Shown here: piece by piece, positions 34,135-43,278 of the stretch
Position numbering within the stretch: position 1 is the first letter of the stretch
Layout of the letters: the number at the start of each line of letters is the position of its first letter
Source: Pseudomonas abietaniphila
Lineage (GTDB): Bacteria; Pseudomonadota; Gammaproteobacteria; Pseudomonadales; Pseudomonadaceae
NCBI RefSeq assembly: GCF_900100795.1
Contig: NZ_FNCO01000019.1
Span: 62,001 to 126,000 of the forward strand
Length of the DNA: 64,000 nt
Direction of reading: 5' to 3'
Notes under the pieces: model-generated
Told to the model about the DNA's origin: nothing
What the model saw: only the letters and a program-made list of their open reading frames with translations
Databases searched by the model: none
Program-made: the position numbers and the translations under genes

Positions 34135-34671
34135 TGTTCTCACCTTTAGAGATTACAGCCTCGTTACTAAAACTCGGCGCGGGGGAAGGCTAGTGCCATC
34201 TAAAACTGTTCTGATTATGTCGTCATTTAAACTGACGCGCTCTTGTTGTTCATTGAATCTAGCATAGGGCGGGGCGCGCGAATAAACACTGCTACCCACG
34301 TGCAAATTTGTTAGCGCTCAAGTGGTAGTGCCTAATACTTCGGTATGAGATTAGGTAGGCTCAGTATGAAGCAGTTTGTAATGCTGGCGTCGATGTTGTA
34401 TGCCCTATACATGTGCTCATGTAGAGAAGGGGCGAGTTTGGACAGGGAATTGGTGATCAAGCGGGGAAGGGACGGTAGGGGCAGACGATATTGGAACACC
34501 AGAAGGAGGTAGCAGAAAAAAAGCCGGATGGGGGGGCCATTCCTAGCAGTAGAAATCCTAGGAGTTTTTTGGGTGTGTATTTCCTCAACCGATAGGAGGT
34601 GAGCGAGAGTTGTTGGATCACATCCAGGGCCGTAGTACACTGAAGGATATAACAAATAAATAATGGATGGG
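34135..34671. other. Intergenic stretch, no gene supported
   Basis: 537 bases between two minus-strand regulator genes. Open frames on the minus strand (34332-34724) overlap the response regulator end, start poorly and have no family resemblance. Probably the LysR promoter plus decayed sequence. Confidence 0.45.
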
Positions 34672-35322
34672 TCATCCCTTTGCGTTAATTCCCAATGCTT
34701 CTGCCATTCGAACCAAGTCCGCAAACGATTTTGCTTGCATCTTTTTCATCGCGTGACCACGATGAATCTTCACCGTAACTTCACTCAAACAGACTTCGCT
34801 CGCAATCTGTTTGTTCATCAGTCCCCTGACTGCATGGGCCATTACCTCCTTCTCACGAGGAGTTAAAGACTTGTAACAGGCATGCATCTGGGCATCATGT
34901 TTGTCGAGCTCCCGCCTTATTTTGTCTGATCTTAGGGCTGCTGATACCGCGTCAAGAAGATCCTGATCCCGGAAGGGTTTAACCAAGAAATCCACGGCTC
35001 CAGCCTTCATCGCTTTGACGGTCATGGCGATATCCCCATGCCCTGTGATGAATATGATAGGTATATTATTACTTGCATCGAGCAATTGGCGTTGGAAATC
35101 CAGGCCGCTAGTGCCTTGTAGACGAACATCGAGCACTAGGCAGCAGGGCGCTTTCGGATCTGCTCGATTTAAGAATTCCGCCGCCGAGGCAAAGGATTCG
35201 ACTCGAACATCCGTTGAACGAAAAAGGCTACTGAGCGCGACGCGCACTGATGCCTCATCATCAATCACGAAAACAATTGGCTCATCGCTATGAGGCTTTT
35301 CAGAATCAGATTTTTCGTTCAA
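34672..35322 (-). CDS. FixJ/StyR-type response regulator
   Basis: 216 residues: receiver domain with phosphoacceptor Asp65 (LVLDVRLQG), Thr in FITGHGD and Lys in FLVKPFRD, a Q-linker, and a LuxR-type HTH (LTPREKEVMAHAVRGLMNKQIA). The family usually pairs with a PAS-containing sensor kinase encoded directly upstream. Here only a decayed kinase end is found upstream (35336-35495), so this regulator is an orphan unless another kinase acts on it. Confidence 0.88.
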   Translation of the reverse strand: MNEKSDSEKPHSDEPIVFVIDDEASVRVALSSLFRSTDVRVESFASAAEFLNRADPKAPCCLVLDVRLQGTSGLDFQRQLLDASNNIPIIFITGHGDIAMTVKAMKAGAVDFLVKPFRDQDLLDAVSAALRSDKIRRELDKHDAQMHACYKSLTPREKEVMAHAVRGLMNKQIASEVCLSEVTVKIHRGHAMKKMQAKSFADLVRMAEALGINAKG

Positions 35323-35335
35323 GTGGGCTCCTTAG

Positions 35336-35495
35336 TCCTGAGCGGGGGACGCTGAAATAAGCGCCTTCCCTCTGTTCGCAGGTCGCTCAACGACGACCAC
35401 CTTGGGCTTCAATCATTTGCAAATCGAAAACCCCATTCCCATGCCTCCGGTTTTGCCTGTGTAAAAAGCCTCGCGATTCTCTTAAATCAACGGTC
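35336..35495 (-). pseudogene. Histidine kinase C-terminal remnant
   Basis: On the minus strand the sequence reads REAFYTGKTGGMGMGFSICK, the G2 box of a HATPase domain, then after a frame change IEAQGGRR, a stop, and ATCEQREGAYFSVPRSG, which match the usual end of a FixL-like kinase. At least one frameshift and one stop are present, and the kinase core and sensor are gone. It is directly upstream of the FixJ-type regulator, so it was probably the partner. Confidence 0.75.
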
Positions 35496-36194
35496 TGAAA
35501 AGGCTGCAATTCACCATTGATAACCGGCTAAATTTTAGTCGGTAAACAGCGACAGGCAAAGCCGCAGTTCGCTCAAAGGCTCTGTTGGTTCACCATGAAA
35601 TCGGTGTCTTGGCCTTTTGCCTCAGGTGCACAAAACGAGTATCTGATGATCAGGGAGTGCTTCAAGCGGTAACCATTTGTCGGCTTGCCGAAATGCCAGC
35701 CGACCAATCGAAAGGGAAAGCGGAAAAACTGAGCGAGTTCAGCGCTTTGCTGGTACCTTGCTGCCTCATTTTTAAAGTGCTAACAGTTTAGAGGTAACTT
35801 TATACTGTGACTCGTCATGCGTGGAGTGAGCGGATGACGAACTCGTCGTTTGTGATGGACTTCTACTTTCGATGTACCTGAGCAGATCTTCCGCTTAGTC
35901 TTTTTACAGCAGAGGTTGAGTAACTAGCGTTTTGGCTTTCCTAGACCATTGTTTCGTTACCGGATTCTGTGGGCAACTACACCAGTCTCACCCCAAGCCC
36001 ATTTATCGAGCTATCCTCACTTTCGGCGCGTAAAAAAGCCAAAATAAACTCTTCTGAAATAGAGCTTGTAGCTCGAATTGGTTTGGCTGTATTAAGTCGT
36101 TAAATTCCAAAATTATTGAAGTATGTTCTTCATAAAAGCCTATCGAACAGTCCGATAAGAGATCCAGGTATCTCGATCTACCCTCATATTAAAG
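35496..36194. other. Intergenic stretch, no gene supported
   Basis: About 700 bases beyond the kinase remnant, increasingly AT-rich toward the right. One short open frame (35585-35791, plus strand) has protein-like composition but no start signal or known relative. Treated as decayed sequence. Confidence 0.4.
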
Positions 36195-36620
36195 TTACCC
36201 CCAATAATATCTATCTTTATCCTCACCTAAAAAATCAGGGTCGACGTAAATATGGAGGCGAGAAATCAACGTCCCTTTGAATTCGAATACATTGCAAAAT
36301 CTACCTTCGGAAAGATCTTTCACTGGCCAATGCTTTCCGTTTTTGGCAACACCGCTTTCGGTACCTTCTACGACAACTATTTGACCGTTTGCGATATAGT
36401 TGTAAGTCCTAACATCATGATTTAGGCTGTCTAGCTTGCTCTTCAGTCCCTGCACGAACTCAATAACCTTTGCTTTGCCGGTGTGCGTACCGAATTTAGG
36501 AAAAAATAGTTGCACATCGTCACAAAATAGATCCAAGATAGAGGGGTCGCCGGAGTCAGCCTTATTGAAATAAAGCTTAGTAATTTCAACCAGCTTTCTG
36601 CTATTTTCTGAATTTGTCAT
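36195..36620 (-). CDS. SnoaL-like/NTF2-fold protein
   Basis: 141 residues with the layout of the small NTF2/SnoaL fold: helix with KLYFNKADSGDPSILDLFCD, LFFPKFGTHTGKAKVIEF, and C-terminal beta strands ending in LHIYVDPDFLGED. Such proteins act as isomerases, hydrolases or ligand binders; the substrate is not predictable. ATG 36620 (MTNSENS) chosen over the upstream ATG. AT-rich codons. Confidence 0.72.
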   Translation of the reverse strand: MTNSENSRKLVEITKLYFNKADSGDPSILDLFCDDVQLFFPKFGTHTGKAKVIEFVQGLKSKLDSLNHDVRTYNYIANGQIVVVEGTESGVAKNGKHWPVKDLSEGRFCNVFEFKGTLISRLHIYVDPDFLGEDKDRYYWG

Positions 36621-36632
36621 ATCTGCCTCCAC

Positions 36633-37134
36633 TCTTTCAAGGTGATAGAACTAAAAAAACTGGGTTGTCTGTGTGCCTTTACATTAAAACTGAAAAACAC
36701 TTTTTTACCGATTCTTGATAGTGAGAATCGTGCAGATTTGCCATCAACGCACCGCTCGTTGTCAGTCAAAAAGCTTGACTGATCGGATCCCATGAATACA
36801 GTCGCCTTTGCAATTCAGTCAGGCTTAAACCTTTGCTTGTTCACAGCCTACGCTGAGCAAAGCTGCTTCGTCTCAAACCCGTGCAATCCATCGATCAAGG
36901 AATGTTTTGCTTACGCAATGGGACAATGGCATCCCCCTCGGGGAGTTCGCTTTAAACGTAAGGTTCGCGTTGAGCGATGGTATGCTTTTGATCATCTGGC
37001 GAAGTAAAACTCTTCGTCATCGCCTTAAACACGCCATTCACCCATACGCTTTCAATGCCAATCGGCGCCATCAGTCGCATCAACCAGAGGCCCGGCTCCT
37101 ACAGCCTCTGGCCCCTGGTCGATAACCTCAGCGT
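36633..37134. other. Intergenic stretch with a probable gene remnant
   Basis: On the minus strand, 36952-37086 reads LMAPIGIESVWVNGVFKAMT and continues to a TAA at 36952. The composition is protein-like, but a TAG closes the frame just upstream (near 37101). It may be the C-terminus of a decayed gene. The part nearest 36633 is AT-rich and may contain the promoter of the NTF2-fold gene. Confidence 0.4.
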
Positions 37135-38139
37135 TTAGCCACGAATAAACGCCAAGATATCTGCGTTAATTTCAGCTGCGTTGGTCGTGGGCATGCCGTG
37201 AGGGAAACCTGGATACTTTTTGAGAGTGCCATGTTTCAGCAGCTTGGCCGCCAAAGGCGCGGAGTCCTCGTAAGGCACGATCTGATCGTCCTCACCGTGT
37301 AACACGAGTGTAGGAACCTGAATCTTTTTAAGATCTTCGGTAAAGTCGGTTTCAGAGAAAACCTTAATACATTCGTATTGAGCTATGGCGCCTCCCATCA
37401 TGCCTTGGCGCCACCAGTTGTTGATGTTGCCTTCCGAGACCTTGGCTCCTGGGCGGTTGTAGCCGAAGAACGGGCCCGATGGCACGTCTCTGTAGAACTG
37501 GGCACGGTTTTCCAAGAGCGCCGTACGCAGGCCGTCGAAAACACTGATATCCAGTCCTCCCGGGTTTTTTGCGGACTTGACCATAACCGGCGGTATGGCG
37601 CTGATCAACACAGCTTTGGCCACGCGACCTGGTTTGGCGAGCGCGACGTATCGGGTAACCTCGCCACCACCGGTGGAGTGACCTATGTGGATGGCACCTT
37701 TGAGATTGAGCGCATCTGTCAGCTCCATCACGTCGGCTGCGTAGGTATCCATGTCATTGCCTTGCCACGTCTGGGTCGAGCGTCCGTGTCCACGCCGATC
37801 GTGGGCAATAACCCTGTAGCCTTTTTGCAGAAAGAACATCATCTGGTTGTCCCAGTCGTCAGCACTGAGTGGCCAGCCATGGTGGAACATCACAGGAGTG
37901 GCGTCTTTCGGGCCCCAGTCTTTGTAGAAAATCTCGGTGCCATCTTTGGTCTTAATTGTGGTCATTTCGAAATTACTCCCCGCTGGATGTGATTGAACCT
38001 TCTTTTCGGTTGCTGCCATTACGCCAAATGGGACATTCGCAAGTATGCTCACTGCGGCAACACCGGCGAGGAAGTCCCGCCTTGGCAGTGCAACGCCCAT
38101 GCTGTCATTTAAAGTCTCGTCATCGGAATTTCGCTGCAT
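37135..38139 (-). CDS. Tat-exported alpha/beta hydrolase (non-haem chloroperoxidase/perhydrolase-like)
   Basis: 334 residues. The N-terminus has a twin-arginine signal (PRRDFLAGVAAVSILA). The mature part is an alpha/beta hydrolase: HHGWPLSADDWDNQ oxyanion region, nucleophile in GHSTGGGEV, Asp in LHGEDDQIVP and His in GFPHGMP. This subgroup includes non-haem haloperoxidases and aryl esterases. ATG 38139 has GAGG at a good distance; the frame remains open far upstream. Export makes a role on an external ester, peracid or xenobiotic plausible. Confidence 0.85.
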   Translation of the reverse strand: MQRNSDDETLNDSMGVALPRRDFLAGVAAVSILANVPFGVMAATEKKVQSHPAGSNFEMTTIKTKDGTEIFYKDWGPKDATPVMFHHGWPLSADDWDNQMMFFLQKGYRVIAHDRRGHGRSTQTWQGNDMDTYAADVMELTDALNLKGAIHIGHSTGGGEVTRYVALAKPGRVAKAVLISAIPPVMVKSAKNPGGLDISVFDGLRTALLENRAQFYRDVPSGPFFGYNRPGAKVSEGNINNWWRQGMMGGAIAQYECIKVFSETDFTEDLKKIQVPTLVLHGEDDQIVPYEDSAPLAAKLLKHGTLKKYPGFPHGMPTTNAAEINADILAFIRG

Positions 38140-38809
38140 TGCTTTTTCCTCACCAAGAACGTACTTCATAGTATTGACGACGCGGCGTTTAGCTATTGAA
38201 CGGCGTTGCTCGGTTTTGTACACCCTTGCTGTCACGCAACACGAATCTGGCTTCAGAACCACTCCAAAGAGGTACAAATCCAAAAAAGCACACGCACCAA
38301 TATGATGCATCGCAGGAGGAGGTATTCCGAGCGATAGAGCCTTTTTCGAGTCTCGGGATTTCAGCGCCTCTTAAGTAGGGAGGAAGAAATGCGCCGTAAT
38401 GTACACAGTGGGGGATTGCGGAGCGCGAAAGGGTGGAAGAGTGGGCGTCGAAACCGTCATTCGGCCACGACCGTAACCGTGGCTAGCTACGCCGACAATA
38501 GGAAGTAGAATGTTTCACCGGCTAGCGATGCTTACAAGGCATCCATGGTGCTCAAGATTTAGTTGATCCACCAGCCCTCGGACAATGTCCCGCACGACGC
38601 CAAGGGTCAAGACGGGAAAGGGCTGATTGCCGCATCGCCGATCCCATTTTGGATGCCCTTGGTATCCAAAAAAACCGAATGGCGCGAGCGCTTTTGAGCC
38701 ACGGTGAACAATTAAAACTCATTTTGAGATGAGCAAGGGTACAGGTTGCTTGGCTCTTTTTCTGGGCAGCGGTCAGCCGCTTGATAAGCGCGACACAGGT
38801 ACGTTCTCA
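38140..38809. other. Intergenic stretch with a possible gene remnant
   Basis: Plus strand 38560-38697 reads LIHQPSDNVPHDAKGQDGKG and continues to a TGA at 38695, with a stop immediately upstream. It looks like a decayed coding fragment. The rest shows nothing definite. Confidence 0.4.
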
Positions 38810-39523
38810 TTAGGGCGTTCGCGGATACGCAAATGAAATGATGACCAAGGCCAGGAGCGCGCCGGCTATTTCTGCTACGACATACCACGTCGCCGAAGGT
38901 AGAGTCAGTCCAACTGGGCCGGAGGCGAGTACGGCCGCCAAGGTAATTGCAGGATTGGCATACGATGCTGAGGGTGTGGCTACGATTGCTGCCAATAACC
39001 AAGCCCCCACACCAAACGGCCCCGTCAGCGCCTTACCGCCGTTGATGCAGCCGAACACAACGATCATTAGGCCGCAGGTTGCGACTATTTCGCTGATCAC
39101 CCACTTAGAAGTCAACGTCACCGACAATGGTTCGCTGGCCAAGCTGTCGAAGAGACTGTTGGCCAAAAGCGCCCCCAGGGATGCCCCCACGATCTGGCCA
39201 CCTATGTACGCCAATGCACACCTGAGTGAACGCTGGCCGGAAAGCCATTGCAGTCCTGTAATGAGTGGATTGAAATGTCCTCCGGAGACGCTACCAAAAG
39301 CCAGAATCAAACCCACTAGGGCACCGCTGGTGGCGAGAGCGCTGACGACTAGGCCGAGTTCGTAATTACCTCCGGATATACGTTGCCCTGTGAGGGCCGC
39401 CCCTGTCACGGCCATCATTAGCAGCAACGAGCCTACCCCCTCCGCAAAAGCGCGGCGCGAAAGTGTGAGGGAGGGATCTTTTTCAAAGAAACAAGGCGTA
39501 GTTTCCGAGGTCGGGGTGCTCAT
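38810..39523 (-). CDS. MIP-family aquaporin-like channel
   Basis: 237 residues, six membrane segments. The first half-helix motif is NPL (Asn85-Pro-Leu in GGHFNPLI) instead of NPA; the second is the standard NPA in YANPAITL. Altered first motifs occur in solute-conducting bacterial members. Its start overlaps the stop of the upstream nitrile hydratase beta-like gene by 4 bases, so the two are coupled. Could pass water, ammonia or a small uncharged substrate or product; inference. Confidence 0.85.
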   Translation of the reverse strand: MSTPTSETTPCFFEKDPSLTLSRRAFAEGVGSLLLMMAVTGAALTGQRISGGNYELGLVVSALATSGALVGLILAFGSVSGGHFNPLITGLQWLSGQRSLRCALAYIGGQIVGASLGALLANSLFDSLASEPLSVTLTSKWVISEIVATCGLMIVVFGCINGGKALTGPFGVGAWLLAAIVATPSASYANPAITLAAVLASGPVGLTLPSATWYVVAEIAGALLALVIISFAYPRTP

Positions 39524-39849
39524 AGGCGTCGTTGCCCCTGTTGAGCTTCAGCGGACTCGAATAACTCACTGGCTCTGACTTGATAGGGGTTGGCCGCAAA
39601 TTCTCCAGCTGTAATTACCTCTTTTTGAAAAAGTATTTTGATAAAGGTTGCGATCCAGCGCCCGTAGCAAACGAGCTGGGTACCCAACACCAGGCCAAGT
39701 GCTTTGATACGCCGACATATCTCGGCGCTGTCGATGCGGCTGCGAAATTCAACGACATCACCGAGTGCATGGCAGCGTTTCACCCAAAGTTGGAGTTCAT
39801 GATCAGATTGTACAGAGGCAGATTGCCCCCCATGGCTTGACTCTCTCAC
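39520..39849 (-). CDS. Nitrile hydratase beta-N-terminal-like accessory protein (P15K/P14K type)
   Basis: 109 residues, homologous over about 80 residues to the protein at 43980: WVKRCHALGDVVEF against WEKRCHALADVIDF, YGRWIATFIKILFQKEVIT against YERWIVAFANIFFQKGILT. It lacks the DIGG segment found in the other copy. Small proteins of this kind serve as cobalt insertion or assembly factors for cobalt nitrile hydratases and thiocyanate hydrolase. I infer that role. ATGA overlap with the aquaporin gene. Confidence 0.68.
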   Translation of the reverse strand: MRESSHGGQSASVQSDHELQLWVKRCHALGDVVEFRSRIDSAEICRRIKALGLVLGTQLVCYGRWIATFIKILFQKEVITAGEFAANPYQVRASELFESAEAQQGQRRL

Positions 39850-39881
39850 GCTGAGCTCCTTCAGGGCCGGATGTGAACCAC

Positions 39882-40079
39882 TCAGTTAACCACTCGTTGG
39901 AATAAGGAGATGGCCAAATTAATTGCGAGGGGTGGGTCGAAAATAAAACGACCTAATTCCTTGAACTTTCGCATCAATCCATTACTAAATTCTTGATAGT
40001 TTTCAGCAAATTTGTCCGCTTCTGTTTTGTAGTGCTTTCGACTCAAGTTTATATTATCCACAGAGTTTACTGATCCCAT
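39882..40079 (-). CDS. Possible small protein, 65 residues
   Basis: Unrecognised. Mixed charged helix (ADKFAENYQEFSNGLMRKF) and a hydrophobic segment near the C-terminus (PPLAINLAISLF). Upstream of the accessory protein gene on the same strand, 32 bases away. No clear Shine-Dalgarno sequence, AT-rich; coding status unsure. Confidence 0.35.
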   Translation of the reverse strand: MGSVNSVDNINLSRKHYKTEADKFAENYQEFSNGLMRKFKELGRFIFDPPLAINLAISLFQRVVN

Positions 40080-40214
40080 GACGCAAACGTTCTAATTTTG
40101 CAAGAAAAGGTCAATACACCGATTTTTCTAACATAGAAAATATACAATGGTTTGAATAAGCTTCTGTTTCGAATTTTGTCCCACGAATTATATTAATTGA
40201 GCAGACTGGCCATA

Positions 40215-41234
40215 ATGGAAAAATTTATTGTACATACTCAAGCACAGCCGTTAGGGAGTAATGTTGCAGAAAGTCGTACTGTCGTACCTGCTTCTTCATT
40301 TGGGATTGTGTTGGGGATGGCGGGTCTGGGTAATTGCTGGCACATGGCGCAATCCTATTGGGAGGTGTCACATTGGATACCGGACGTGCTGTGTGGATTA
40401 ACTACAGTTATATGGTTTGCATTAGTTATTGGGTTTATCTATAAATGGTTTTTCCAAAAAGATTTTGCTTTGGCCGAACTGAATCATCCCGTTCAATGCT
40501 GTTTTATTGGTCTTTTGCCTTTATCAACGTTGCTCGTCGCAATGTGGATTTACGCATTTTTTCCTGCGTTAGCAGTGATGTTGATCGTGCTCTCTGTGAT
40601 TGGTCAACTAGGGTTTTCGATGTACAGGTTTGGCGGTATGTGGCGTGGAGGTCGCAGACTGAAAGACACCACCGCAGTCATTTACTTGCCATCAGTCGCT
40701 GGTAATTTTGTCTCAGCCATAGCGCTGGCGGGGATCGGTTATATTGATTTCGGTAAATTGCTATTTGGGGCCGGCCTATTTTCATGGTTGGCGCTGGAGT
40801 CGACGATAATTAATCGCTTGTTAGTTGAAGATGAGCTCAGCCCTGCCATACGGCCGACCTTAGGTATTCAGTTGGCGCCGCCCGTTGTAGGGGCAGTCGC
40901 TTACCTCGGTGTCTCTGGTGGAGAGGTTGACTTGTTCTTCTTCAGTCTGATGGGGTATGGGTTTGTGCAACTGTTGTTCCTAATGAGACTGCTACCCTGG
41001 TTTTGGAGGTCGGGGTTAAATCCTTCATTTTGGGCGTTCAGTTTTGGTATCACTGCCGTAACCCTCGCTTGCATGCGTGCAGGAACGATTGCGCCGCATA
41101 GCTTTTTCGCCAGTGCCGCACCATTTATATTTATCTTAGCGAATGTAGCAGTTATTTTTCTGTTTATTCTAACCGCTTGGCTTTTAATGATAGGCCGGCT
41201 GTTCAAACAGCAAGCTTTCGCTGCAGGAACTTAG
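40215..41234 (+). CDS. TehA/SLAC1-type channel or C4-dicarboxylate transporter (TDT family)
   Basis: 339 residues with about ten membrane segments and an N-terminal FGIVLGMAGLGNCWHMA stretch typical of the TDT family (tellurite resistance TehA, anion channels, malate permeases). ATG 40215 follows a weak site; a TTG 18 bases upstream is possible. Divergent from the nitrile hydratase accessory/aquaporin pair and closed by a long hairpin. Passive anion efflux (for example thiocyanate or an acid product) is possible but speculative. Confidence 0.8.
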   Translation: MEKFIVHTQAQPLGSNVAESRTVVPASSFGIVLGMAGLGNCWHMAQSYWEVSHWIPDVLCGLTTVIWFALVIGFIYKWFFQKDFALAELNHPVQCCFIGLLPLSTLLVAMWIYAFFPALAVMLIVLSVIGQLGFSMYRFGGMWRGGRRLKDTTAVIYLPSVAGNFVSAIALAGIGYIDFGKLLFGAGLFSWLALESTIINRLLVEDELSPAIRPTLGIQLAPPVVGAVAYLGVSGGEVDLFFFSLMGYGFVQLLFLMRLLPWFWRSGLNPSFWAFSFGITAVTLACMRAGTIAPHSFFASAAPFIFILANVAVIFLFILTAWLLMIGRLFKQQAFAAGT

Positions 41235-41258
41235 TTTTTGAGGAGAATTCGCTTAACT

Positions 41259-41287
41259 GCCTCCGGAAATCTTTGATTTTCGGAGGC
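41259..41287. terminator. Long inverted repeat between convergent genes
   Basis: GCCTCCGGAAATC-TTT-GATTTTCGGAGGC: a 13-pair stem with one wobble and a 3-base loop. Position between the channel gene and the convergent DUF2789 gene suggests a bidirectional terminator, although no T-run follows directly. Confidence 0.6.
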
Positions 41288-41313
41288 TAGGCTGCGAATG
41301 TGGGAGCTAGCAT

Positions 41314-41553
41314 TTAACCCTTGTTATGCAGCATTGCGTTCAATTCGTCCACAGTGTGAGCCCAGTCTGCATCATTCTGCAGTTCTTCTTTGAGTAGCAG
41401 TTTTTGTTCAGGTGTCCAAAACAAGGCTTCGGACAAAAGCATATCTCGGGGCAGCGGAGAATGTGTAGAAACGAATTGATTTATGCTCGCTTGATCAGAC
41501 GGAAGACCCAGCTGTTCAAATAGATTGGTCAAGGTTTGTTTTGACAGTTCCAT
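41314..41553 (-). CDS. DUF2789 family protein
   Basis: 79 residues. The sequence MELSKQTLTNLFEQLGLPSD, then HSPLPRDMLLSEALFWTPEQ and DADWAHTVDELNAML, follows the DUF2789 pattern. Function unknown. ATG 41553 has AAGGAG seven bases upstream; the frame is open 33 codons further without support. This family is usually found in Pseudomonas core or stress gene neighbourhoods. Confidence 0.85.
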   Translation of the reverse strand: MELSKQTLTNLFEQLGLPSDQASINQFVSTHSPLPRDMLLSEALFWTPEQKLLLKEELQNDADWAHTVDELNAMLHNKG

Positions 41554-42018
41554 ATTATCTCCTTGCTGAATGGGTGGTTCGCTATCGAATGAGCTGTGTG
41601 GATCGCACCATAGGACTGATCGATTCAGCCTCGCACTTAGCTTGAGTGCCATGCTAATATAAACCTAACACATCAACTATTATTGAACGTTTCGATTAGA
41701 ATTGTACTTATTGAATAGGGAGAGTGTTTCTAGCCGTTCATGGTGCAGCACAGAAAAATCTTCAGATTTTTCAATCTGTTGTTGGCGGGGCTATGGCGTA
41801 GCGAATGTGCTGTTGACAGATTTTTTAACAGCATGTTTCGCCACGATTAAAGGCTTTCTGGTTATGACATTCTTCCAAACGCACTATTATCTGGGCGTAT
41901 CTGCAGCTGGCTAGAAAGTCGTACAAAATCGTCCGTAATGTTCTATTTTAAAAATCTTGTTCATGGGAAATTACGACTTGTCGCGCCGTTCCGAGCGCGA
42001 AATCGAGGAGTCACTCTC

Positions 42019-42618
42019 ATGGCTAAAGTTCTCGTTCTTTACTATTCGTCCTATGGTCATATCGAAACAATGGCTCAAGCGGTGGCCGAAGGCGCGAGAA
42101 ATGCCGGCGGGCAAGTTGATATCAAACGGGTGCCCGAGACCGTACCCGATGCCATTGCGACGAAGTCCCACTTCAAGCTCGATCAACAGGCCCCAATCGC
42201 AACCATTGATGAGCTCGAGCACTATGATGCGATTATCATCGGCACCGGCACGCGTTTTGGGCGGATGAGTGGGCAAATGGCGGCTTTTCTTGACCAGGCT
42301 GGAGGGCTGTGGGCCCGTGGGGCGTTGAATGGAAAGGTGGGTGGGGCGTTCACGTCTTCGGGTACTCAGCACGGTGGGCAAGAAACAACCCTTTTCTCTA
42401 TTATCACTAACTTGTTGCACTTTGGTATTACTGTCGTGGGGCTCCCTTACAGCCACCAAGGCCAGATGAACGTTGATGAAATTGTCGGTGGTGCGCCTTA
42501 TGGGGCTACAACAGTCGCTGGCCCCGATGGCTCTCGCCAACCGACAGCGATCGATCTTGATGGAGCCCGTCATCAAGGTGAACTTATTGCCAATGTTGCA
42601 ATCAAGCTCAACCGCTGA
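42019..42618 (+). CDS. wrbA: NAD(P)H:quinone oxidoreductase WrbA
   Basis: Flavodoxin-like FMN enzyme that reduces quinones by two electrons and limits oxidative stress. 199 residues: FMN phosphate loop YYSSYGHIETMA (about 8-19), GTRFGRMSGQM, and TSSGTQHGGQE. ATG 42019 has GAGGAG upstream; the frame is open upstream without signals. A hairpin terminator follows. Fits the redox-stress setting of the cluster. Confidence 0.92.
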   Translation: MAKVLVLYYSSYGHIETMAQAVAEGARNAGGQVDIKRVPETVPDAIATKSHFKLDQQAPIATIDELEHYDAIIIGTGTRFGRMSGQMAAFLDQAGGLWARGALNGKVGGAFTSSGTQHGGQETTLFSIITNLLHFGITVVGLPYSHQGQMNVDEIVGGAPYGATTVAGPDGSRQPTAIDLDGARHQGELIANVAIKLNR

Positions 42619-42695
42619 TATTGATCGGAGGGTACACTGCCGCGCCACTTGGATGCGTTACTGCGTATTGCGCAAGATCAAAACCCACTCACGGA

Positions 42696-42724
42696 ACCGC
42701 CTGGATCATCACAGGCGGTCTTTA
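42696..42724 (+). terminator. Terminator after wrbA
   Basis: ACCGCCTG-(8 bases)-CAGGCGGT followed by CTTT: an eight-pair GC-rich stem with a short T-run, between convergent wrbA and dps. Confidence 0.65.
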
Positions 42725-42751
42725 TGAGCTAATCCAGAGTCAATCTAATGA

Positions 42752-43270
42752 TCAACTTTTTCTTCCCGACTCAAAGAGAAACCAAATGCGCAGCTCTGTT
42801 TCATCCAGCCAATTTTCAATCAGGCTCGCCGTTGCGATGTCGCCATACTGATCACACAGCTTATGCGCCGTTCTCATAAAACCTGCTAAAAGGATATTGT
42901 CGTCGCGCAACTCCGCCAGCATTTCGTCTGGCGCAACAAAGCCCGCATCATTGTCTTTCAGACGCTGGATGCGTCCGATATGGCCGGCAGAGCGGATGGT
43001 CGTACCCCCTATTTTCCGGACTCGCTCCGCGATGGCGTCAGTGGATGCGAAAATCTGGTTTGCTTGCTCGTCCAGTAACAGGTGAAAATCCCTGAAATGA
43101 GGCCCTGACATATGCCAGTGAAAGTTTTTCGTTTTCAGGTAGAGAGCAAACACGTCTGCGAGCAACGCATTCAAAGTGTTGGTTAATTCCAATATATCGT
43201 TTCGGTTCAGGTCGTTGACCGTGATTAGCTCTGACTGAAGACGCGACCTTCCACGCTCACCGTTATTCAT
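42752..43270 (-). CDS. dps: Dps-family DNA-protecting ferritin-like protein
   Basis: 172 residues. The ferroxidase residues typical of Dps are in NFHWHMSGPHFRDFHLLLDEQ-like sequence (about 49-70), shared between subunits of a dodecamer that oxidises iron and shields DNA. Co-directional with the DUF302 gene 8 bases upstream, so likely in one operon. Probably a second, island-borne Dps. Confidence 0.88.
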   Translation of the reverse strand: MNNGERGRSRLQSELITVNDLNRNDILELTNTLNALLADVFALYLKTKNFHWHMSGPHFRDFHLLLDEQANQIFASTDAIAERVRKIGGTTIRSAGHIGRIQRLKDNDAGFVAPDEMLAELRDDNILLAGFMRTAHKLCDQYGDIATASLIENWLDETELRIWFLFESGRKS

Positions 43271-43278
43271 GATTCTCC

